Notes: generated by a model from the letters alone, not told the origin. A DNA stretch of 64,000 nucleotides from Alteribacillus persepolensis (GCF_900099605.1 NZ_FNDK01000011.1:47624-111623); one strand, 5' to 3'; shown: positions 43,538-52,179, counted from the stretch's first letter. Translations and numbers: made by a program.

Positions 43538-44734
43538 TTAAAGCGTAATATAAAGCGCTTCTCCTTGCTTTTTCCATACAGCCCACTCCACCCTCGTTCT
43601 TTTCAACTGCGATATCTGCTCTTCACTGATGGCGCGGTTTGCCTCCAATGAACGCGAAGCCACCACAAGCCTCTGACAAAACGGCACCAAGCGTTTTAGC
43701 TCTTCTACCCGCTCGAGAGTCAACTGCGGACATACATAAACAACAGTGTGACGAGCAAACCGGCTGGACAAATATAAGTGATCACTTTCTCTTTCCGCCT
43801 TTTCCATCTGCGCCAACTCCATGTACATCCGTTGCACATCACTTTTCCGTCCATCTGACCCCAGTACTGTATCTGGTCTGGCTGTGGTTGTAAAATCGAC
43901 GGGGACTCCTTCCTTATAACACGCGTGAAGAAATGCAGACGTAAACTCAACCGCTTCTTCAAACGGCGGCGTGTGATGAGCTGTCATGTCATTTTCAAAC
44001 ATGACAGCATATTTTTTCCCTGCTTGCCACTCAAACTCTTTCGTTACTAATGCGGCCGTTCGTGCAGATACTTTCCAATCAATACTCGTCATTTTATCAC
44101 CCGGAACATACTCTCTTACCCCGGCCGCTGAAAAAGTTTCTTCTTCTGATTTTGCTGCTGACGAGGCATTTTCAAGCATGTTCTGCTTTTTATCTATTTG
44201 CCGCCATACAAGCGGCCGAAGTACTGGAAGCACCGTCACGGTATCACGTTCTGCGACCAGCCGTTCTTTTTCGAAAAAACCAAATAAATCCCCTGTTTGC
44301 ACGTGAAGCTCAGAAAAAGCATACGCTCCGCGCTGCGCTCCTTTTAATTCATACGTGTAACGCAGCTGTTTTTGCCAAGAGAAAAAAAACATGCGGCCCA
44401 AGTCTTGCTGACGACGGATTTCTAAACCGCGCGGGACTTCATCATAGACCGTTAAAAACAAAAATGGAAATCGCGTTTTCTTTGTAATAAAAATCTCTAC
44501 GGTCATCGTGTCATTATGCGTCAGCAGCGTTCTAGGGATACGCCGCTCCATTTGAATCGAACGCAGCGGGTATAATAAAAAAACTGCGTTGCCTGCCACG
44601 ACAGTAAGCACAGCATAAAACAGAAACCAGCTGACAAACCCGCCTTGAAACATCGCATATACAAACAAAACCGCTGCAAGAAATCCAATAAAAATAACTT
44701 TACTGATGGTTTTTAACAGCATCCACTTTTGCAT
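43538..44734 (-). CDS. yeaD: DUF58 protein YeaD
   Basis: 398 residues: two N-terminal membrane helices (about 10-55), then the DUF58 (vWA-like) domain with REYVPGDKMTSIDWKVSARTAALVTKEFE split near residues 195-225. It partners the MoxR ATPase. Gaps are three bases to yeaC and 15 to yebA, indicating one operon. Confidence 0.92.
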   Translation of the reverse strand: MQKWMLLKTISKVIFIGFLAAVLFVYAMFQGGFVSWFLFYAVLTVVAGNAVFLLYPLRSIQMERRIPRTLLTHNDTMTVEIFITKKTRFPFLFLTVYDEVPRGLEIRRQQDLGRMFFFSWQKQLRYTYELKGAQRGAYAFSELHVQTGDLFGFFEKERLVAERDTVTVLPVLRPLVWRQIDKKQNMLENASSAAKSEEETFSAAGVREYVPGDKMTSIDWKVSARTAALVTKEFEWQAGKKYAVMFENDMTAHHTPPFEEAVEFTSAFLHACYKEGVPVDFTTTARPDTVLGSDGRKSDVQRMYMELAQMEKAERESDHLYLSSRFARHTVVYVCPQLTLERVEELKRLVPFCQRLVVASRSLEANRAISEEQISQLKRTRVEWAVWKKQGEALYITL

Positions 44735-44737
44735 GCA

Positions 44738-45694
44738 TTAACGCACCGCTTCCTTTTTTGATAACGGAACACGCAATGTCTGTAGAATTTCTTTAATAAT
44801 CGTCTCTCCAGACTTTTCGGTCATTTGTATATCCGAACGCAGAAGAAGCCGGTGAGAAAGGACAAATGGGGCTAAGTATTTCACATCATCAGGGATGACA
44901 TAATCACGTTCCTTCACATAAGCATACGCTTGTGCTGCCTTCATTAATGCAATCGTCCCGCGTGGACTTACCCCTAAATGAATATCCCGGTGTGTTCTCG
45001 TTTCTGTTACGACAGATAAAATATATTGTTGTATCGTATCTTCTACGTGTACATGATGAACTTCTTTATGCATCAAATAAATATCTTCCAAGGCAAGAAC
45101 TGCTTGTAAATCATCGATAGGGTGATGTTTTGCTGTACGATTTAGTATTTCTAACTCTTCCTCGTAGCTTGGGTAGCCCATTTTCAGTTTTAATAAAAAA
45201 CGATCCAGCTGTGCTTCCGGAAGAGGATACGTCCCGCTGTATTCAACGGGGTTTTGGGTTGCCATCACAAAAAACAGGTCTTGCAGCGCACGTGTTTTTC
45301 CATCAACGGTTACATGGTTCTCTTCTAACGCCTCTAACAACGCAGATTGGGTCTTTGGCGATGTTCGATTAATTTCATCAGCTAGAATAATATTTCCCAT
45401 AATCGGCCCTGGACGAAATTCAAACTCTAACGATTTCTGGTTGAAAATAGACACACCTGTTACATCCGAAGGCAATAAATCAGGTGTGAACTGGATTCTA
45501 TTAAATTCAGCGCCAACCGAGCGGGCAATGGCTTTTACCATCATTGTTTTCCCCACTCCTGGAACATCTTCTAGCAGCACATGTCCCCTGGCTAAAAGGG
45601 CTGTCAAACTCAACTCTATTTCTTCGCGTTTTCCTACCACAACACGTTCTACATTCTCTATCACCGCTTTTAATGCCGAACGACCTTCACTCAC
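44738..45694 (-). CDS. yeaC: MoxR-family AAA+ ATPase YeaC
   Basis: 318 residues. Walker A EDVPGVGKTMM near 40, Walker B ILADEINRTSPKTQSALLEAM-like near 105, sensor ATQNPVEYSGTYPLPEAQLDRF near 150. The GTG at 45694 has TTGGAGGAATTC ahead. MoxR ATPases act as chaperones for the DUF58/transglutaminase partners encoded next. Confidence 0.95.
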   Translation of the reverse strand: MSEGRSALKAVIENVERVVVGKREEIELSLTALLARGHVLLEDVPGVGKTMMVKAIARSVGAEFNRIQFTPDLLPSDVTGVSIFNQKSLEFEFRPGPIMGNIILADEINRTSPKTQSALLEALEENHVTVDGKTRALQDLFFVMATQNPVEYSGTYPLPEAQLDRFLLKLKMGYPSYEEELEILNRTAKHHPIDDLQAVLALEDIYLMHKEVHHVHVEDTIQQYILSVVTETRTHRDIHLGVSPRGTIALMKAAQAYAYVKERDYVIPDDVKYLAPFVLSHRLLLRSDIQMTEKSGETIIKEILQTLRVPLSKKEAVR

Positions 45695-46026
45695 AATCGA
45701 ATTCCTCCAATAACCTGCTGCATCATGTCTTCATGTTTTCATATTATCATATCTGCATGCGCTTTTGGTAAAGCTCAAGGCAATCGCTAGCTTGGCATAT
45801 TTTGTTTTCATCATAAAGAAAACAGACAAAAACACCCCTTTATTTATAAACACGACAAGATAATGAACCACAATGAACATAACAACAAACATGTTGTTAA
45901 ATAATGATGGATTCCATGCATGTGCTGCTTATAGAAACGTCAAACAGAAACACCTTCACTGCAATGACTCAGCTCACGTATGTACCAGAAAACAATCGGC
46001 CGTGTACCACCCTGAAAAAAGCAAAA
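45695..46026. other. Intergenic stretch upstream of yeaC without a supported gene
   Basis: About 330 bases, AT-rich. No open frame with a ribosome-binding site was found. Minus-strand TTTACC-16-TATGAT near 45740-45770 could be the yeaC promoter (weak). A short imperfect palindrome, AACAACAAACATGTTGTT, lies around 45882-45899. Confidence 0.4.
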
Positions 46027-46066
46027 CACAGACCAACCGTGAAACATATGGCACGGTTGGTCTGTG
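46027..46066 (-). terminator. Strong terminator downstream of the thioredoxin gene
   Basis: CACAGACCAACCGTG (46027-46041) pairs perfectly with CACGGTTGGTCTGTG (46052-46066), 15 pairs. Read on the minus strand it is followed by TTTTGCTTTTTT. It closes the transcript of the thioredoxin-like gene and of whatever lies between. Confidence 0.88.
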
Positions 46067-46163
46067 CAAAAGAATAGTTTCTCTTCGTCTTGTTTCATTG
46101 ATGCTGTTCACTTTTAAAACAGCGATGAAAAAAAGCAGAACTCTTCTAAAAAAGGAAATTCGG

Positions 46164-46313
46164 CTAAGGATAAGGCACTTCTGTCTGACAACCCACTAGT
46201 GTTACGAGTACTTGCCTTTCTTTTCTATAAGTCTTGTACCATTGCCTTGCCTTCCATTTCACCTCGATAATTTCTCCATTCTTTACAGCCGCCGTTTCAA
46301 CAATTCTGAACAA
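46164..46313 (-). CDS. Possible small protein, 49 residues, unrecognised
   Basis: An open frame directly after the thioredoxin-like gene (stop 46164-46166). From a TTG at 46311-46313 it would give 49 residues, including KNGEIIEVKWKARQWYKTY, then RKERQVLVTLVGCQTEVPYP, basic and tryptophan-rich with protein-like composition. The start is poor: AAGG lies 11 bases upstream and no ATG is available. It falls between the thioredoxin stop and the terminator at 46027-46066, a spacing that would otherwise be unexplained. It may be a real small gene or the remnant of a longer one. Confidence 0.35.
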   Translation of the reverse strand: MFRIVETAAVKNGEIIEVKWKARQWYKTYRKERQVLVTLVGCQTEVPYP

Positions 46314-46326
46314 AGGAAACGCTGCC

Positions 46327-46884
46327 TTATGAAAGAGCCGCTAACACTGTTTTCTTAAAGCTGTTGTACACGTAATTCCACAGCGAATCATCTTCGGCAT
46401 ACCGTTTTTTCAAGGTCGAATACACCTGCTTTTGTTTCTCTTCAAAAGAAGGATCATCCTTTGGCGGCAGGGAGTGACGCATATCATTTACTAGCTGCTG
46501 CACTTCCGGTGCACGCGGTCCCCACTTGCCAATCAACTCCCCTTGGTCATTTAATACAAAAATGATAGGTATCGCCCGCCCGCCGTTTGTTAAATGACGG
46601 TCAATCAGCTCCGTGTTTTCATCTCGCAGTACGACACGCATATCTATATCAGCTGCTTCCGCTATTTTGCGAATCACTGGGATAATCATCATCGCATCGC
46701 CGCACCAGTCTTCTGTCACAGCTAAAAAATGCAAAGAATGCTGTTTGAACTCTGCCATAAATCCATCTTTTGGCAGCACAAACTGTTGATACACATAGAA
46801 GCTTTCTTCTTTTAATGTGCTCATGTTCTCCATATAACCCTGAACCGTCTGCCCCTCTAAAAAGTATTGTTCTTCGGTTTTCAT
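46327..46884 (-). CDS. Thioredoxin-family protein with a single-cysteine WCGDA site
   Basis: 185 residues with a thioredoxin fold: VTEDWCGDAMMIIPVIRKIAE at about residues 57-76 and the cis-proline loop GGRAIPIIFVL near 102-112. The active site reads W-C-G-D-A instead of W-C-G-P-C, so only one redox cysteine is present. This fits the Bacillus Thioredoxin_9-type group rather than a dithiol reductase. The C-terminal 50 residues are helical. Function unknown. GAGGGAGCAG precedes its ATG. Confidence 0.85.
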   Translation of the reverse strand: MKTEEQYFLEGQTVQGYMENMSTLKEESFYVYQQFVLPKDGFMAEFKQHSLHFLAVTEDWCGDAMMIIPVIRKIAEAADIDMRVVLRDENTELIDRHLTNGGRAIPIIFVLNDQGELIGKWGPRAPEVQQLVNDMRHSLPPKDDPSFEEKQKQVYSTLKKRYAEDDSLWNYVYNSFKKTVLAALS

Positions 46885-47400
46885 CTGCTCCCTCTTTTCT
46901 TTTACAATTATAGTAATTATATATTTACCCGTTTTGACAAAAACTTAACTGCCTCTTTCATTTTTAGTCGTTCAAGCAGCATATCCGAATTAAAGAAGCA
47001 AAACAGCTCCCCATAAGTTCTAATAGCTCATGAGAAGCTTTTTCATTATCTAATCACTTCACACAAATATAAAACGCTTACAAATTATTTGTATGAAACA
47101 TTCATTCTTATAATAAGTGACAGTTATTTATGTAGACAAATCTTTTAAATATCGTCTGGATAAGCTATTTAGATAACTCTTTTTAAAGAGCCAATCATAT
47201 CTTGCAGCACGTTGATGTGTATCGGTTAGCTGAATCCTTGCCCGCGGCAAGCGAACCTGAAGAACCATTCAGGATGATAGAAGATGGTGTAAGACTTATA
47301 GATGAAGAGGGGCTGTCAAAGGGGCATTTTTTTATGACCCCTTGATACATCCCCTGAAAAGTAATGCTTATGAAAACAAGCTCCCGCTTCTTTCATGCCT
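46885..47400. other. 516-base intergenic region, no supported gene
   Basis: AT-rich first half, probably the promoter of the thioredoxin-like gene (minus strand). The second half holds CTTGCC-CGC-GGCAAG (a small hairpin near 47236-47252), a TCAAAGGGG/CCCCTTGA stem with a T-rich loop at 47317-47345, and an unbroken plus-strand frame from about 47172 to 47345 that lacks a credible start. It may be a remnant of a lost gene; I cannot identify it. Confidence 0.4.
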
Positions 47401-48522
47401 TTATTTTATTTTCACTGCTCGCATTGGTTCATACGGAGATATATCTATCTCCATGTTTTCTCCTGTTATCAATGAAGCTGCTAGACAGCCAACATACGGA
47501 CCCATCGTTAAGCCGGAAGCACCTAACCCATTTGCCATAACCATATTACGAAACGGCTGCACCGTTCCAAGAAGCGGTGATTGATCAACTCCCATTGGTC
47601 TAAAGCCAATTCTTACCTCCTGCAATGTACCTTCACCAAGACCAGGGGCAACCTCTAATGCCTCATTCACCACTTCCGAAACTCCTCCTGCTGTTAAACG
47701 ATAATCAAAACCAGAACCTGTTTCTCTTGTGGCTCCAGCTACTACTCTTGAGTCATCAAAAGCTAACATATAATGACTCGTTGGAGGCAAGATGATCGGC
47801 CAATTAGAAGTATCTTCATCTTGCAGCTTGATATGAGCAATCTGCCCGCGCTGCGGCTCGAGCTTACATTCGAGTCCAAGAGGCTTTAATAATGAAGGAG
47901 CCCATGCGCCTGCCGCAATAAGAACAGAATCAGCAGAGAATTCCTGCCCATTAACCGACGCACCTGTCAGCTGCTCCTTTTTCACGAGTAACTCTGCTTC
48001 CCCTTGGACGAATACTGCCCCATGTTTTTGTGCAGCACGATTTATCGCATCTCTCAGCTGCTTTCCATCGACACGTGCACCTCCTGAAATAAAAATAGAT
48101 TCCAGCCTCTCATTTAACAGAGGAAACCGTTCACGTGACTGGGTAGAATCCAGCCTTGTTATGTCTCCTATTTCAGGTGCCTTCTTCTTTTTATCTCTTA
48201 TTTTATGTTCGATTTGGTCAAGTTCTTCAGGGTTGGAACGGACACACAAAGCACCAACCTTTTTATATCCAACATTCTGTTCTCCATCTTCTTGCAGCTG
48301 AGATATAAGTTCCGGATAAAACGCCGCCCCTCTTTTTGCCATTTCGTACCACTTTTCATCTTCCGCTTTAGAAGACGCCCATGGACATACAATGCCTGCA
48401 CCAGCAGCTGTAGCATTACCTTGGTGTTCTTTATCAATCACGATAACATCAATATTTCTTTTGGCTAAATGATAGGCTGCACTAGCTCCAACAATCCCGC
48501 TGCCAATGACGATAACTTTCAT
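47401..48522 (-). CDS. DadA-like FAD-dependent amino-acid oxidoreductase
   Basis: 373 residues of the DAO family (D-amino-acid dehydrogenase, glycine oxidase, sarcosine-oxidase-like). The Rossmann motif VIVIGSGIVGASAAYHL is at the very N-terminus, followed by GNATAAGAGIVCPWAS; LIAAGAWAPSLL is mid-protein, and IGFRPMGVDQSPLLG with ANGLGASGLTMGP comes late. The ATG at 48522 has GGGAG seven bases ahead; the open frame upstream is accidental. Substrate unknown. Single-gene transcript. Confidence 0.88.
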   Translation of the reverse strand: MKVIVIGSGIVGASAAYHLAKRNIDVIVIDKEHQGNATAAGAGIVCPWASSKAEDEKWYEMAKRGAAFYPELISQLQEDGEQNVGYKKVGALCVRSNPEELDQIEHKIRDKKKKAPEIGDITRLDSTQSRERFPLLNERLESIFISGGARVDGKQLRDAINRAAQKHGAVFVQGEAELLVKKEQLTGASVNGQEFSADSVLIAAGAWAPSLLKPLGLECKLEPQRGQIAHIKLQDEDTSNWPIILPPTSHYMLAFDDSRVVAGATRETGSGFDYRLTAGGVSEVVNEALEVAPGLGEGTLQEVRIGFRPMGVDQSPLLGTVQPFRNMVMANGLGASGLTMGPYVGCLAASLITGENMEIDISPYEPMRAVKIK

Positions 48523-48664
48523 AAACACACTCCCTTTTCCCATAATGACTAAAAAATAACGACAGAACAAAAGTTTATACAACTCTATAATTTTATAATT
48601 ATTATAAGAACTTCGAATTTCTATCAAAGCCGCTATACGTTCCTATCCATGCAAGTAAAAAAAT

Positions 48665-48701
48665 AAAGCTTCTCACAAGTAAAAAAATCACGAGAAACTT
48701 T
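48665..48701 (-). terminator. Intrinsic terminator after the four-helix membrane protein gene
   Basis: AAAGTTTCTC and GAGAAGCTTT on the minus strand form ten pairs (one G-U), followed by ATTTTTTTACTTG. It lies 68 bases after the stop of the 217-residue membrane protein. Confidence 0.8.
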
Positions 48702-48768
48702 GATACTACCCTATTAAATTCCTTGTTTCATCATACAAATGACGTGTTGTCGTGCTTGTTATGTAGTA

Positions 48769-49422
48769 TTATGCATTAAAGAAATTATAATTGTCTGTCT
48801 CGTCTTCTGCCGCTATTTGTGCAGGTTCTTGTTGATGATGTTTCAATTCTAACAGCTTAAAGCCATCAACAACCCGTTTACAATATGTTTTTGTATTGCT
48901 TTTCCATGACCAATATGCTAAATATGTCAGTAAACCGCCTACGATGACTTCTAACACGACAACTAATAAGACTTGCCCATCTAAAAAGCCCCTCAAATGA
49001 ATAATTGTAAATAAAACCGACAGGGATGTAAGCACACCAAAGTTAAAGCTGGCTGTTCTAGTGATTCTAATTTTCGTTCTGATATAATCTAATTGCCGCC
49101 TTTGGTTATCATCTTTGGTCAACATAATTAACTTTCTGCCTGATTGGGATTGATCGGTAATATATTTATTTCTCAACTTTTTCTCTTGCCTATCAAAAAT
49201 TTTGTCGTCTACTACATTATCAATTAAAAGACCTAACGTATAAATGGTTGGCAAAAGAAAAATGAAATGAGAAATAAGCCCCCCATTCATAATAAAAGAC
49301 TGGATAGTGTTAAGATCAATAAGTTGAAATCCTGTAATGATAAGGACAAACAAGAGTAAAGATAGAAAAAAATGAAAGCCATTAATAATATGTTCGATAA
49401 ACATCGTCGTTGTTTTTGCCAT
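48769..49422 (-). CDS. Unrecognised membrane protein with four predicted helices
   Basis: 217 residues. Hydrophobic segments lie near 13-35, 47-68, 125-143 and 148-170. A charged cytoplasmic loop (about 70-120: DRQEKKLRNKYITDQ, LTKDDNQRRQLDYIRTKI) separates the two hairpins, and the tail is acidic. I do not recognise the family. The 2TM-linker-2TM plan resembles small membrane partners of signalling systems, but that is an impression only. It diverges from the kinase-EAL gene, with a shared 125-base promoter region. GGAGGGAAGAGA precedes the ATG. Confidence 0.7.
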   Translation of the reverse strand: MAKTTTMFIEHIINGFHFFLSLLLFVLIITGFQLIDLNTIQSFIMNGGLISHFIFLLPTIYTLGLLIDNVVDDKIFDRQEKKLRNKYITDQSQSGRKLIMLTKDDNQRRQLDYIRTKIRITRTASFNFGVLTSLSVLFTIIHLRGFLDGQVLLVVVLEVIVGGLLTYLAYWSWKSNTKTYCKRVVDGFKLLELKHHQQEPAQIAAEDETDNYNFFNA

Positions 49423-49547
49423 TCTCTTCCCTCCTATGCGTCTTCTGTATTATTTTTTCGGTCTCTTCATGTATTATATAGGAAGAAGCAGACATTTTTA
49501 ACTGCAACTTTTTTTGAATGACACTTATTCATGTGGAGGTGAATGGC

Positions 49548-51491
49548 ATGCCGTATGAAAAAGAACAAGAATTTTTAGACCGCTTTCATTTTGATCCGAA
49601 ACCGAGGAGAGTTATTTCCCCCTTAACGGACGGTAAATCAGCCGCTCAAGTCTATATCGTACGAATGAAAAGAAGTACCGCTGTTGTGAAAATAGAAAAA
49701 CAAAAAAACAATGAAGCCATAGAAGCTGAAATACATAATAAAGCTAGAAATGTGATCGCTAATAGAAATAATTTAGCATCATTCATTCCAGAAATTATTG
49801 ATTATAAAACAGTAGATGATTGGCATGGTGTGTTATATCAATTTGCGGGAAACAGCAAAAGTTACACAATCAATAGTGCTTTAATGGAAGAGAATGATGA
49901 ATATCTTGAATCCGTCATGCCACTGCTTTCAAAGTTCATCTATAATTGGAACGAGGAACACGATGACAAGAGCATGAAACCTTTTCATTTAGTAAAACAA
50001 ACAATGGGTTATCGTTTTATGGACGACAAACTATTAAATGCCTTTTCTGAATTGAACGTCAGCACGGATGATAACTTCATTACATTTCATGAGTCAGGTA
50101 TGATCTTTCCAAATCCTGCTAAATTTTTTACACACGAATCCTTATGGCAAGATACCTGGATTGAATGCACCATTGCTGATAGTCACGGTGACTTTCACGG
50201 CAATAATATTATTGTTTTAAATGAACAGTCGTTTTCCGTTATTGATTTTGCAGAATATCAGACTGACACTAATATCTTTTATGATGAAAGATATTTAGAG
50301 CTGCACGTACTAATGGATTCTTTATCCTTTCAGACGGAAGGAGAAAGACAGTTTTGGCACCAATTATGTTCTGGATTAACCGGAAAACTACATGAAGACC
50401 CCTATATCCCAAACATGAAAGGAAGCCTTATTCTACGAACATTTTTTACCGCCATCCGTCGAGCACTTCGTGATGAGTTTGCCGATGAACACTTCTTGTC
50501 TTTATGTGAACCGTCTTACTATTTAGCAGGTGTGGCTGCTGGTTTAAATGTCGTTCGCAAAACGCCTGATCCCTTGAAAAAATTCGCCGCGTTTATTTAT
50601 ACCGCTTATAATTTACAAGCTGCCATTACGCATGAAGAGGTTGACTTAGACTTGCCGAATGAACAGGGAACACCGCTGCACTGGCCGAAACCGTTATCAG
50701 CAAGTGATTATCTTTTAGAAGAAGATATATACAGCAAAAAAGTGAATCGCCTGTTCGATATAATCAACAATCGCGACCTTACCTTCGCCGTTCAGCCTAT
50801 TGTTCATTTACAAACAGGTAAAGTCGAGGCGGTGGAGTTTTTATGCCGTGATCCAAAGGAAATACTGATGCCTGATGAGATTTTTCAAATAGCTAGAAAT
50901 CAGCATAAACTATCTTCTCTAACCATACTGGGGTGTGAGAAGTTAGTCACAAAAGTGGATGCTGTGAAACCTTTTATTCATAAAGGAATATTTGTCAATC
51001 TAGAGGCAGATTTAACATTACCCGTATTAGAACAGTCCATCAAAAAGTTATTAAGCAGCAAAGAGCAAGTGGTCATTGAAGTTACCGAGTATGAACGTAA
51101 AGCACTGGCCTACGTTTGGCGTGGTATGGCGGATGAAGAGGGTTTTTCCATCGCCATTGATGACTTTGGAAGAAAGCAATCTTCAATGGAAGAAGTTTCA
51201 ACAATGAAACCTGATTATATTAAAGTGGTCATAGACGATATTAATACATATGGCCCAGCAGCAATAAAACATTACATGGAACAACACAAAGAAAGCAGTT
51301 CATATCCTTTTGAACAGCTCGAGTTTGTTGTGGAAAAAATCGAACACGCCGATCACATTAAACAAGCTGTAAACGCAGGTATGCAGTATGGACAAGGTTA
51401 CTATTTTTCGCGTCCTTGTTTGATTGATGAGGTGCCTGTGGAAGAATGGCTGGAAGGTTTTTATTCAAAGTTAATACCGTCAACATCATAA
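49548..51491 (+). CDS. Fusion of an APH/choline-kinase-like phosphotransferase and an EAL domain
   Basis: 647 residues. N-terminal half (about 20-320): kinase of the aminoglycoside-phosphotransferase fold, with a glycine-loop-like LTDGKSAAQVYIV, the ATP lysine in AVVKIEK (about 48), the catalytic loop ADSHGDFHGNN (Asp about 215, Asn about 220) and the metal aspartate in SVIDFAE (about 233). C-terminal half (about 395-640): EAL domain, in which the residues used by c-di-GMP phosphodiesterases are retained. These are Glu430 (as EFL instead of EAL), Asn484, Glu511, Asp538-Asp539 of DDFG, Lys559, Glu596 and Gln616 in QGYYFSRP. Both halves therefore look catalytically competent. The ATG at 49548 has GGAGGT seven bases ahead, better than the ATG ten codons upstream. 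No membrane segment. The substrate of the kinase half is unknown. Confidence 0.88.
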   Translation: MPYEKEQEFLDRFHFDPKPRRVISPLTDGKSAAQVYIVRMKRSTAVVKIEKQKNNEAIEAEIHNKARNVIANRNNLASFIPEIIDYKTVDDWHGVLYQFAGNSKSYTINSALMEENDEYLESVMPLLSKFIYNWNEEHDDKSMKPFHLVKQTMGYRFMDDKLLNAFSELNVSTDDNFITFHESGMIFPNPAKFFTHESLWQDTWIECTIADSHGDFHGNNIIVLNEQSFSVIDFAEYQTDTNIFYDERYLELHVLMDSLSFQTEGERQFWHQLCSGLTGKLHEDPYIPNMKGSLILRTFFTAIRRALRDEFADEHFLSLCEPSYYLAGVAAGLNVVRKTPDPLKKFAAFIYTAYNLQAAITHEEVDLDLPNEQGTPLHWPKPLSASDYLLEEDIYSKKVNRLFDIINNRDLTFAVQPIVHLQTGKVEAVEFLCRDPKEILMPDEIFQIARNQHKLSSLTILGCEKLVTKVDAVKPFIHKGIFVNLEADLTLPVLEQSIKKLLSSKEQVVIEVTEYERKALAYVWRGMADEEGFSIAIDDFGRKQSSMEEVSTMKPDYIKVVIDDINTYGPAAIKHYMEQHKESSSYPFEQLEFVVEKIEHADHIKQAVNAGMQYGQGYYFSRPCLIDEVPVEEWLEGFYSKLIPSTS

Positions 51492-51496
51492 GAAAA

Positions 51497-51514
51497 GCGC
51501 AGGGCAGCCTGCGC
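51497..51514 (+). terminator. Short GC-rich hairpin after the kinase-EAL gene
   Basis: GCGCAGG (51497-51503) and CCTGCGC (51508-51514) form a seven-pair stem with a four-base loop, five bases after the stop. There is no T-tract, so it is a weak terminator or an RNA end-stabilising element. Confidence 0.4.
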
Positions 51515-51621
51515 CCCTGAGTCGAAAAGGAAAAAGCCTCAAACAGATGGGACTTAGACATGAAACACGCTGACTTTTATATTGTCTTATCTTTTAATAA
51601 AAACGATAGGTTGTGGTCACG

Positions 51622-52179
51622 ATGGATTTATTACAAGTTGATACAATAAATGCAGCTATTCACTTGGCTGCGAAAGCTCATCGCAGCCAAGTCCGAAAAG
51701 GAAATCAATTACCATATATTACCCACTCATACGCTGTCGGTTTACTTCTTAGTCAATCAGGCTGCAGCAAAGATGTTATCGCAGCAGGCATTTTGCACGA
51801 TACGATAGAAGATACTCCTATTACGAAAAGTGATTTACGAACAGAATTTGGCAAGCATGTGACTGCTATTGTCGATGGGTGTACAGAGGATAAATCATTG
51901 ACGTGGGAAGAGAGAAAACAACACACACTTGATTTTTTGCGTACAGCTTCACTTGAAGTCTGTATGGTTATATGTGCAGACAAATTACATAACATCAGAG
52001 AAACCGTTAGAGATTTTGAGCAGGTTGGTGAAGAGATCTGGAACCAATTTAACAGAGGAAAAGGGAAGCAGAAATGGTATTATGAAAATCTTGTCGATGT
52101 TTTAGGTGAGCGTCTCGAGACATTTCCGTTGTACCCTTTGCTCGCAGAAGAGGTGGACAAGCTCTTCCATACGTCTTAA
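51622..52179 (+). CDS. Stand-alone RelA/SpoT-type HD-domain hydrolase (small alarmone hydrolase-like)
   Basis: 185 residues containing only the HD hydrolase half of RSH proteins. Residues: His35 in YITHSYAVG, His59-Asp60 and Glu63-Asp64 in LHDTIEDT, and Asp120 in CADKLHNIRE. These correspond to the Mn-binding and catalytic residues of (p)ppGpp 3'-pyrophosphohydrolases. No synthetase, TGS or ACT domain is present. The ATG at 51622 is favoured over a GTG three codons upstream, though its ribosome-binding site is weak (AGGTTGTGG). It follows the kinase-EAL gene by 130 bases on the same strand. Alarmone hydrolysis is inferred; related small HD proteins hydrolyse other nucleotides. Confidence 0.85.
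   Translation: MDLLQVDTINAAIHLAAKAHRSQVRKGNQLPYITHSYAVGLLLSQSGCSKDVIAAGILHDTIEDTPITKSDLRTEFGKHVTAIVDGCTEDKSLTWEERKQHTLDFLRTASLEVCMVICADKLHNIRETVRDFEQVGEEIWNQFNRGKGKQKWYYENLVDVLGERLETFPLYPLLAEEVDKLFHTS

Noticed and set aside
47172..47345. Plus-strand frame containing LAESLPAASEPEEPFRM and VRLIDEEGLSKGHFF
   Set aside because: Protein-like for about 45 codons, but there is no start codon with a site and a hairpin lies at its end; kept only as a note in the intergenic entry.
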